Shown in pieces: positions 46,836 to 56,744 of a stretch of 64,000 bases of DNA; position 1 is the stretch's first letter, and each line of letters begins with the position of its first letter. The notes under the pieces are model-generated. The model made no database searches, was not told the DNA's origin, and saw only the letters and a list, made by a program, of their open reading frames with translations. Source of the DNA: Zoroaster sp. YZ-2022 (lineage: Eukaryota > Echinodermata > Asteroidea > Forcipulatida > Zoroasteridae); NCBI GenBank assembly GCA_029582265.1, contig CM055833.1, positions 27,600,788-27,664,787 of the forward strand. Direction: 5' to 3'. The translations under genes and the position numbers were made by a program.

Positions 46836-47095
46836 TTAACCCTAACTCCCTAGGCCCATTTGCTTAAACATAACCTGAATCCTCCAGTAGTAAAGCAAGC
46901 ACATGACATGTGTGTATACGTGTTTCTAATCTGTGATACATGTACATGGCCAGGGACCCTCTCTGCATGCATGGAGCAATTATAACAGTAAGCACTGACC
47001 TTAAAATCACTACAACAAACATGGATGTACATGTACTATGGAAAGGCAAGTATGCCTAATAGTGGATTTCGGAGGATTTGGGAAGGTTAGGGTTA
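46836..47095. mobile_element. TTAACCCTAAC...GTTAGGGTTAA element (short form)
   Basis: Ends TTAACCCTAACTCCC and GGGAAGGTTAGGGTTAA. One 44-bp unit occupies the left, followed by the conserved body shared with 19863-20533 and 59670-59981. TTAA plus CCCTAA termini fits a piggyBac-type non-autonomous element. The TTAGGG-like termini are transposon ends, not a telomere. Confidence 0.75.
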
Positions 47096-47295
47096 AAGAG
47101 GCAATATCGTCACGATCAACAGGGCATGGAATCGGAGTGCTAGTTTAAGATTAACTCTGTGACGGAAAATAATACCTACAGGATAAGGTCATATTACCGT
47201 TGCTGCTGCATAAATGAGCCAGTAATTTTCCGTCACTGTTTTCATCTTAAACTAGGACACCGATTCCATGCCCTGTTGAAATTCTGCTCTGATCG
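47096..47295. mobile_element. Inverted-repeat element, CAGGGCATGGAATCGG family
   Basis: The left half (ATCAACAGGGCATGGAATCG, GAGTGCTAGTTTAAGATTAA, CTGTGACGGAAAAT) is mirrored on the right (ATTTTCCGTCACTG, CATCTTAAACTAGGACACCG, ATTCCATGCCCTGTTGA). Relatives are at 15590-15735, 38790 and 49087. No coding potential. It directly abuts the preceding element. Confidence 0.8.
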
Positions 47296-49144
47296 TGTCC
47301 CTTTAAGAAATATATCATGACAAAATAACCCATTGAAATGTCATCAATGTTACAATGAAAAACAGTTCCATGTTGTTTTGCTTTTTTTTATGATTTACAT
47401 ACAGTATGTAATAATGTGTTAGTTTTTAGACACTAATTGGTTTATTTGATAATTACTAATGGCGTATCATTCCTTTTAGGATTAACGCATAATGAGTTTA
47501 ACACATTTACAAAGGTATCAGTTTAATGTGTCATACTGACGCTCGGGAAGCTAAACTGTTACTTTTCCACAGTCCAGTAAAGGGATGGTGATAAACCAGC
47601 CTATACAGTCAACTTGAATGGTTGCAAAACAATTATATGGTCAATTATTCAATTTATTGTTCGTCATTAACCTGTGATTATTAAACAATTTCTATCCACG
47701 GGGAGTTGTTTTGATTCCACATAATGTGACAATCCTGGATATAGCCTCCCCTGCAGCCAGCCAGAGTTCACGGAATGGTGTCACGACGCGGGTGTCAACT
47801 GGCGGTGAGCGAATTAGGGCCTATACATACGTAGTATACACACTGTGTTCCTTTCTGGATTTTTACGATCGCTTCAGTTTTGTTTTGCCGAGTGTCAGGC
47901 TGTCGTTGTTATCTTAACCTAAGAGACCCCCATACTTTTTTATATTCCACTTTCGGTTAATACTTCATAAATTTTACGATGCCCTTTTGGTCCGACTGTA
48001 TAGTTGCGATTATGACTTGGCCGAAACCGAGATATCGTAATCGAGTCATCGCTTTGAGAATTAAACTGAATATGGTCCATAAACTTCATACAGCATAAGT
48101 TACAGTTACTCAGAAGCATGCCTTTTAATATCAACCTCTTATCAGTAAGACATTTTACCACAGACCCCGTTGACTTCTAAGTTTATGCTGTTGTTATCCC
48201 TCTCCCAGGCATTGCCCATGGCCTCTGTATCAAGCCGGCCAGCCTATGCCCGGTAGGCCTATGTAAACTGTTATCAGGGGTTTGATTTGACAAAAGTATA
48301 AAATAAAACAAATCCTGAAAAATGGGTAGCGGGCCTGGGTTTCCCTTTGATCTAGAGGGCAAAGCCCCCTGAACCTCCTGGATGTTTAATTTTGGAGGAT
48401 TTACAGACTCTCCACATCCACACAAACTAGAAGCTAGAGGTTTGGACACAATACAGGCTACTTCTCTTCTTTCAAGAAATTTTGAGGCAAAGGGAGATTT
48501 GTTAAAAATCCTGAAATCAGGAAAAATCCTGAGAAATCACGGGCCTGTATTATAAAACAATATGAGCCAACTAAAATTTTCAGTCATGTCGTGCTTCCAC
48601 TCCTAAACATCCGAGTTTCAATTGTCAGACCCCGAACTTCATGGATATACCTAGCCACCAGACATGGGCTCAAATCTATTGTGAACATTATAGGGGGAGG
48701 GGTAGTGATATCATGCAAGAGCTAAGCTACAGCGGCCAAAAAGCTATAGAGATCTAGATGCTCTGTCATGCAATCTGCGGCATATTTTTTAAACATAAAC
48801 CCATATGAGGAGTTATAAGGTGCCCTAATCTATCTTAAAAAGGTATACAGAGAAATTATGCAAAATGTAACAAGTCTGGGAAAATATTGGGGCTTGATTG
48901 CAATGGTCATTCCCCCTCTAAAATTATTGGGGTTTCCCCCTCTAAAATTATTGGGGTTCCCCCCTCATCCCACCAGAATTTGAGCCCCTACCACTATACT
49001 TCATAGATGCCCAGTGCTCAGCCCCCTCGATGATCTCACTACTGTATCCGCTCCGTATACTTGAGCTGTTGAAGGTGCACGTTCTTAGACCAATACTTAG
49101 ATCAACAGGGCATGCAATGTAGTGCGTTGCAACGTAATCTACGT
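47296..49144. other. Gene-free interval (part 3)
   Basis: No exon recognised. Near 48914-48960 CCCCCTCTAAAATTATTGGG is directly duplicated. A short relic (ATCAACAGGGCATGCAATG) of the CAGGGCATGG family lies at about 49101-49120. Confidence 0.55.
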
Positions 49145-49560
49145 GCAGAGGCGTAGCGAAGGCATTTTCTTTTATGGGGGGAGGAAGCCAATTTGCCAAC
49201 TGTCACCAGTGGCAAACATTTTTTGTGGGTAAATTTACCGACACAACACTATTATGACCAGACAAATAGACAAATGTACTTTGTTTTGCCCCAAAAATGG
49301 ACAATCTCTAAAGTCGCTCGAGAGTGAGAGTGGGGGGGGGGGGGGGGGACTGCCACCTGAAACCGCAGCTCTTTCCGTGAGTAAAATACAATGTATTACA
49401 AAGTAAAAAACAACTGATAACAAATAGGCCTAACTCGGCAAATCGTCAGTGCTTAAACACTCTAGGTTTGCCGACTGCAAATTTATTCTGGACCAACCCT
49501 TGTTCTAGTACCTTTGATGCTTCATTTGCCGACTGAGAAAAATTATTGGGAGTGTCACCC
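49145..49560. mobile_element. hAT-like element, copy of the 37289-38259 family
   Basis: Starts near GGCGTAGCGAAGGC and shares, in order, GAAGCCAATTTGCC, AAATTTACCGACACAACACT, TCTCTAAAGTCGCTC, a G run, CTGCCACCTGAAACCGCAG, CTAGGTTTGCCGACTG and TTCATTTGCCGACTGAG with 37753-38230. It lacks the nested element and the right terminus. Confidence 0.75.
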
Positions 49561-52500
49561 CCCCCCCAATTCTTACTGCCAAAGTGCCCTATCATCCACA
49601 CACCAACTGGTTGTCTTTTCATCACTAGAGGGAGATATGATGTGCACGGAGTGGATAGACCTATCCTATAATTTCCTTAGCCCCCCGATACCCCCCCCCC
49701 CCGCCCCTCAAAAAGTATATATATATATTCATGACGAAACAGGGTATTAATAAATAAATTTAAAACATAAACTTAAAAATTAATCCATTTCAACAAACGT
49801 TGAAGGTCATGTACTCCTATAACGGCCACATTACAAGGCTTCAGTGTAAAACAAAAGAAGTAACAAGACGATCATGACATTATGGGTACACTACAGCGCC
49901 CTCATTGAACTATAACGGGGATAGCTAGGGAATCCTAACTAGGTGTGGGCCTAATGACATCGGACAGCAAGTAGTATTTGTGATTAGACCTTTAATATCG
50001 TTATACAAATCGTGGTGACTGAATGTTCTTATAGGAATATGATTTAGAATCTAAAATATAAAATTGTCTGTAAAAACAAATAAAGCCTACACGATTCTTG
50101 CCAGTTGACGAACAAGAACCAATATAACTTCACAATGTAATCTGTTTTAGTGGCACAGTAAATCCCAGGCTAGCGAGTGAAGTATCATGTAGGCCTATGC
50201 CTCTATAGTACCCTACAGCAATACGTCTGGGTTGAAATTCTGTATAGTTTTTTGCCTTGTTCACACTAGACTTATAGAGCTAGTATAGGCATATGAAAAT
50301 AGGAAACATGCACGAATGTCAAAACGGCAGGCTACAAACGACACATGGACAATTTTGAAATAGAAACATGGCAACTTGGGGTATAGCTGAAAAAAGACGC
50401 GGGAAAATATATGCCAATGTATTTCAAACTCAAATGTGTGCAAAACTAACGTTGAACTCAGTACAAATTAGTACTAATTATCTAGCCAAAATGCGGACGG
50501 ACTATGTGCAAGTCCAACCTAGAGTATTATCCTGAGCAGTATTTTGAGCAGAACTACAGCTGATTAACCATGTTAATGGACTCATATTAAGAGTAATTTA
50601 GTTGTTCTTACCAAAACGTCATTTTCTCGTGCTTGTGTTGATGACAAGTGCACGTGGTACAGTGATAGTTGTCTGCTGGTTGGTGTGGTCCCAATGGATA
50701 CCGCCCTCTGTTGATATCGGGAAGCTTGGGTTTTGATAGGGAAATCTCCCCGGTTGGCATGGAAGCCCGCGTTTTTTCTGTGTCTACTATAATATGCATT
50801 TGTGTACTAAAAAAAATAATAACAATGAATTCTTGACTATATTTTCCTTAAAATAACCTCCGAAACCGTGAATTACTGTTATATAGAAAGGCTTTGCTTC
50901 TGGATTAACTGTAGTTTAAAAAAAACAAATGTATAAAAAACGCATAAAAACAAATTGAAAATGTTGAAAGACCTACAATCCCGGCCAAAACAGTTGGGAC
51001 ACGTGACAATAAACATACTCTCCTGTGTCCCCCACCACCCCTCCCCCTATCAATGTTGTTATCTCCAGCTGGAGCGCAGACCGCACAATGAGAGCCGGTG
51101 GGGGGGGGGGGGGGAAGCGAGATTTGGCCGGGATTGTTGTCTTGAAATCGGGTACCTTCTACTCAAGTTGTAACCACTAGACTACCATACATGCCACTCG
51201 AATTTAGAACTTAAATTAGATTTCTATGCCAATTTGTAAGAGCCCGGCCTTACTGCAAGATTTTCCGACGGTTAGACAATGTTGTGGTCAATGTCAGAAT
51301 ATAATGTGGGAAATAACATAAGTGGTGAAGTGTTTGACATTGGGGTCAAACAACGGTTAAAATGTACGATGTACGTTATAAGTTCAAGCAAACACAATGA
51401 GTGGGTGTTACCACCAACTCCACCACCCCGCGTTTTTTTAAATTATTTTTTTAAATTATTTATTTTATAATTAGTAAACAACAACAACTAATATAATAAG
51501 GTAAGAAAACAGGTGCAAATTATCAACAGATTTTGATTAATTCACTGAGAAGATAAGTTTATTTAATACTTCAGCATTAAACATCACATTAATATTCAAA
51601 TAATTAATGCCCTGCTCGGATCACAGGCATAGCAGATAACTCTGTGCCAGAAAAAAAATAATAATAATAAATAAAAATAAATAAAAAATAAAAAACAAAA
51701 TACCTTTAAGTTGTACAATCACTGCTTATTTACACTGCTTGCTTCACAAAATTATTTTAAAAATAATGTACATTTACATTTTTTCACATTTCTTTACTTT
51801 CAGATATCAGATATGAAAATACTATGCATAGACTGTTTTACCATTGCAAGCTAAATCTATAATGCAGATTATAGCTAGATACATGAAGAATCATGAAGTT
51901 TCAAGATGAACCCTTTTTTTTAATCCAAACATTTTTTTGACAAATTTTGATTTAGAATTGTTTCTCCATTCAAGTCTATTTTTTTTGGGGGGGGGGCTAT
52001 ATGGAATAAACAAACAAACAACAAAACACAACATTGAGAACAACTTACAATTTACTGGCAGCCTTAAGCAAAATATGAATACAAAAGGCAATCATTTGTA
52101 AAGACATATGTGAAGCGCTAATCCTAGCTGAATGAAAAGACTAAGAGGGAAATCAAATTATTTCAGTTTCTGGAACATTGATATCAAGAAAATGCCTACC
52201 TAAATACATATGTTATGCTACCATTTCCAACCTCACTTAAAGATTCAAATTCCTTGAGTTTTTCTATTTTACTGTCATTTTTGTTTTAAATGCTTCGTTT
52301 GATTTTCCTTACACAAAAGGAAGTAAATTATTTTGAAATTAGATATTTCACAATTTTTTTTCTGTTTTAAATGCTTCATTTGATTTTCCTTATACAAAAG
52401 GAAGTAAATTATTTTGAAATTAGATATTACACAAAATAATTGAAACTGTTTTGTTAAACAGTATATAGGTACCATTATTTGACCAGTAATGAATTAATCA

Positions 52501-52980
52501 AAATACATCATAAATTACTTATTTGAAAGCAATTTACTTCCTTCCTACATGAAAATGAAAAATGTATACAGAGAAGAATACAGAAAATTACATACTGTTT
52601 CACTGCATGACTTATAAATGTGATTGTGGATTGTAACAATTATATCAAAAATGATTTCTCAGATCTTGATGAGGGGGTTATTACAGACCATGAACAAGAG
52701 CTGTTGATGAATGCTCAAAGCAAAGTTCCTGGTGTAGAAGGAAAAGGAAACATCTTTCAAGGAAAAAGTCTCTGTAACTTGAAAAGATCACTAATTATAA
52801 GATACGTCTTATGTGGTGCTCATTATGTTATACAATACATTGATAGTGAGAGCTTAAGGAATCCATAGGATTTTCACTAGGCACTAAGCAGCACATAAAT
52901 GAAAGCCCTTTTTCTTAGAAATATTAGTTTCCTCCTTCACAGTTACTGCTCAATTATATCCAAAATAACACATTATATTT
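49561..52980. other. Gene-free interval (part 4)
   Basis: AT-rich sequence without recognised exons. It contains homopolymeric G and C runs (about 49681-49702, 51101-51115 and 51987-51997), an AATAA-rich stretch near 51655-51700 and the tandem duplication at 52281-52436. Confidence 0.5.
52281..52436 (+). repeat. Direct tandem duplication, about 79-bp unit
   Basis: TGTTTTAAATGCTTCGTTTG through GAAATTAGATATTTCACAA is repeated once with three or four substitutions. The recent local duplication lies in AT-rich DNA. Confidence 0.85.
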
Positions 52981-52984
52981 GTTT

Positions 52985-53078
52985 GTTTTTGAGTTATTTC
53001 GGGTATACCATGTAATGATCTCTTTTTCTTTTTCCAAGAAGAGATCATTACATGGTGTCACCCGAAAGAACTCAAAAA
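52985..53078. repeat. Long hairpin, about 35-bp arms
   Basis: TTTTTGAGTTATTTCGGGTA then TACCATGTAATGATCTCTT, a 14-base loop, then AAGAGATCATTACATGGTGT and CACCCGAAAGAACTCAAAAA. The arms are about 90% complementary. It could be a short MITE or the source of a structured RNA. No homologue is seen elsewhere in the window. Confidence 0.75.
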
Positions 53079-53543
53079 CATCTATCTCCACCATGCATAG
53101 CCTCAAATTCTACATATATTTGTTTGGTTATAAATAATTAATGCAAAAGGTCAAAAGAAAACACAATAGGGCATATCAAATTTTCACCTAAATTAACAGA
53201 TTCTTTCAGATTTTGTTTGATAAATGAAATACACTGATCAGCGTAAGGCACGTGCAGACAGCTGCATTTCCACATGCATATATGTAATATGTTCAGGAGT
53301 GGATTGAGTATTTTTTTTTTAAATGAGGGGGTCCAGATAGCTGGAATTGATTGTATCATCAGAAACAGTACGCAAATTAGCCCACCATTTGTTCTCAAGA
53401 ATACAACTACAAATCTTGATTTCATCAAAACACATGTAGATACTAATAAAGATTCATATGATGTATAAGATTTAATAAATACACATGATTTATATGTACT
53501 TTTTGCAATTAACAACACTCTTCTAAATATAAAACCCCAAATA

Positions 53544-53906
53544 AGGCCCAAAAAAAAGTCTCTGGTTTCTGGTATCCCGCGCGCGTCGCCTCAGACCAGT
53601 GCATCAGCATTTTCAATTTTCTTTTTTCTTCTTCTATGAAACGATGTCCAACTGCAGCCCAAATTGCTGGATCGATTTGAATTCTGCTGTGCTGCGTTTT
53701 AAACAACTTTTTCACATTGGGGTAAGAACGTTTGCCTTCTCTCTGTGAGACCTCTCTTAGCCACCATACTTTGTGTATGGGAAATTTGGTCTGGTTCCAA
53801 TAACCACATACATGTACTTATATCACTGGTTGGCCAAAAAAAAAAAGATTTAAAAAAAAATGTTTGAAGCGACCTATGACCAGAAACCAGAGACTTTTTT
53901 TGGCCT
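53544..53906 (-). mobile_element. Element with AGGCCAAAAAAAGTCTCTGG termini, copy 1
   Basis: Inverted terminal repeats of about 27 bp (AGGCCCAAAAAAAAGTCTCT at left, AGAGACTTTTTTTGGCCT at right, both extending into TGGTTTCTGG). The interior on the minus strand keeps a short frame including FKTQHSRIQIDPAIWAAVGH, shared in degenerate form with copy 2 at 60485-60846. I do not recognise the peptide. The frame may be a relic of a once-coding element. Confidence 0.8.
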
Positions 53907-56447
53907 AAAAGAGTGTTGTTTTATTTAAAGTTTTTTATAAAACTCGGCAAACCATGAAAGTAAGAATGCACCATATCAAATGCTTTTGCAGAAAGTGAAT
54001 TTAAAAAAATGGCAACAGTCCCCTCTAATTCAATGTTTATAAAACAAAACTATTATTTTTTTATTCTTCATTTCATATGTGTGATGTCAACACAAACAAA
54101 CATTAATCAATCTTATAATTTATTTACAATTAAAACAAATAAACTGAATCCTTTGTGCATATTTGTTATTCATTGGATTTTGTTGTAACACCATAAAATC
54201 TTATGTACATATACTAATTACAATACTCTGTATTAATAAACTTAACATAGATACTTCTGCCAAATACCTGTAATATAGCTAAATTGTTTGATCTATTTTA
54301 TTAAATTCAGAAAATGTTAAATGTGAGTTTGAATTTTAGAGATATAGCACACTAGTTTTTCTAAGGTCAGACTAGCTAACCAATGGTTACGAGTTTATTT
54401 GACTAGAAATGATGAAATATATATTTTTGTGAAATAATGTTGTCATTATGTTACCGACTCTTATGCCACTGTTTTTCATATTTTTCTTTGCAGATACCAT
54501 GTTCATGTAAACAATCTCATTTATAGATTGTGGGACTCTGAAAAGAGCCGGTTGTTTTTCTGAATGTATGAAATAATGTTGTCCTTGGCAATGACTAGTG
54601 CACATAATTTGAAACCGATCAGGAAAAAAAATCTGCTTTTGTTTAGTTTTAAGGCTACCCAAAAAAAGATTGATTACAAAATAGTCTCGATGTAATACTT
54701 CCATTCACCTTCTCTAAAAACTTATCAACGGTATTATTCTCTATCCCTAATTGTTGAAGAAACACGCTGGCAAAAAGACATTCTTTCCAAGTAAAACAAA
54801 TCTTACACTGCCAGACTGCCATAAATTATTCAACAAACTTGTCAATGTTTCCAAACAATTTAATATATTTATACCAAGGTTTCTACAAATGAGCAGATGA
54901 GGATGCCTCCTGGTCACTCGGATCATAAATTTTTACACCCCTGCCTTCAATTTATGCCAACAACTTGTTCATAAAGCGTAAATTTTGCTGAAAATGCAAC
55001 TTGACTTCGTGACAATTTGGCAAAAAACTAGTGCCTGCCATTCCCATGTTAAATAAACAGCATCTGAAATGCGACAGTGTGGTTATATTTGTGAGACTAA
55101 ACACCCTATCGCATGTTGATTTAAGGATAACTAGAGAAACTAAACATACTTATGGAGGTTAGTGAATTTCTGTGATTTTTCTTCTTATAATTGACATCTC
55201 TTGGCACATCAGTCGACAAATGACCATAAATTAAATTGAGTAGGTGTCCAATAACAGCAAAGCTTACACACCTTTTGGAATGCCTTTTTAATAAAGCTCT
55301 GTGCTCATTGGTTGAAAGTATAAAGCAAAGCAGACTGCACATATTTTGCAATGATCTCCGTCATTTGACGACAAAATATCCACACCTTAAACCAGGGTGC
55401 TTTTCATCTTCTATCAAGATTCTCATCTTAAAAAAAAAAAAAAACATCCGATATTTCAGGTTTAATACCAAACTTTGCAACTAGCTGTGGAAATCGCGGG
55501 AGAAAAACTTCTTTGGATTATTGAAAGTGATTTCACAAACAACCTCTGTGGAACAATGCTCTGTTTTAAGTCTTCCCAAACACTTTCACACCTTTCAACT
55601 GCAGGACTTTATGTGTAAGGACACAATACTGACTAACTTTCATGGTGCACAAAATGATCTTGATTTTCTTAAATAATGACTTTTTTGAACTGTTTTTTAT
55701 TTTAGATATTTGTATATATGTTTAAGAGACAAATAAAGATAAAATAAAGATAAAATAAAGTGTGAATACGTGTTGTGTCACTTTTAATTCACGTTTACAA
55801 ACCGATTTTATTGCCAAAATGGCATCTAAAAACGGGACATTAATTGAACAAAAGTTCATCAAATCAAACACTTTACGTATCCCTTACTTATTTTCCTCAC
55901 GATGTGCATATAACTTGAGTAACTTAATGAAGAAATAACTGGCTCCTACAAAAAAAAAAAAAAAAAAAAGATTTCACGAAACTCAAAAAATGATCACTAA
56001 ATCTGTGTTCACGTTAGTTACACATCGTGTCCACCAAATCATACGTTAAAACGGCCAGATATTTTTTTTTACAAAACTCATCCTTACCAAACAGCCATTT
56101 TTTATTGGGAATAAGCTACATAATCATGGTGTAAACATTTTTTTGCTTTGACATTTATTGTTGGGTACTAGACTGAAAAGTGGACACCATGTAACTTACG
56201 TTAACTTTCACACGCCAATCGAGAAAATACAACAGGGAAGAAAATCTACTTGGCACATTATCTCTCCAATGCTATTTTCAAGTACAAGGGTGTCCATTCT
56301 CATGACTTCCAAGTAAATTACAACTTTCCACCAATATTTTTGTTCACCCCCTGTGTCCCATTTTTGTCAGCTAGTATTGTGTCCTTACACTTATAGAAGA
56401 GCATATTTATGTTATTTCGAAACCCAAAGCGGCTTTCATAACAGATT
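53907..56447. other. Downstream flank of fbxo8
   Basis: AT-rich and without recognised coding sequence. The minus-strand frame 54387-54704 (105 codons) has no recognisable domain. It contains the stem-loop relic at 54534-54549 and an A run at about 55951-55969. Confidence 0.5.
54534..54549 (-). ncRNA. Histone-type stem-loop relic
   Basis: On the minus strand GGCTCTTTTCAGAGTC, preceded by ACAACC. It matches the histone mRNA 3' stem-loop consensus GGYYYUUYUNARRRCC except for the penultimate base, where G-U pairing is kept. The hammerhead-like half seen at 61.5 kb is not recognisable here. Confidence 0.3.
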
Positions 56448-56453
56448 TTTATT
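56448..56453 (-). terminator. Candidate fbxo8 polyadenylation signal
   Basis: AATAAA on the minus strand, 95 bases after the fbxo8 stop codon. Confidence 0.5.
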
Positions 56454-56547
56454 GCACCACAAAGTGAAAAACAAACAATCACTAAATATCTACAAGAGAT
56501 GTGACACGTAAATTAATCATTTTTCTCTACCTCTTATTCTGCATATG

Positions 56548-56744
56548 TTACCATCTCTGGGGAGCAATATGACCAATCAGATAGATGTTATCATAGAGAT
56601 GACCCGACAGATCGTCGTCAGCCTCCCGTGTGGCGTTGCGGACGTTGCGAATAAACTCCCGCTTAGACATCTTGTTCTTGACGTGAGGGCTCGTTAGATC
56701 GACAGACAGGAGAATGAGGGAGTAACAAAGGATGCAGATACCAT
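56548..56744 (-). CDS. fbxo8: fbxo8 last exon
   Basis: Acceptor CACCTCCTTACAG on the minus strand; the first two bases complete an Asp codon begun in the previous exon. It encodes GICILCYSLILLS to IAPQRW and TAA (56550-56548). Confidence 0.93.

Noticed and set aside
46836..47095. Interstitial telomere from TTAGGG motifs
   Set aside because: Only single TTAGGG units at both ends of a repeated element; these are transposon termini.
54387..54704. Minus-strand frame of 105 codons downstream of fbxo8
   Set aside because: AT-rich, covers the stem-loop relic and resembles no family; most likely chance.
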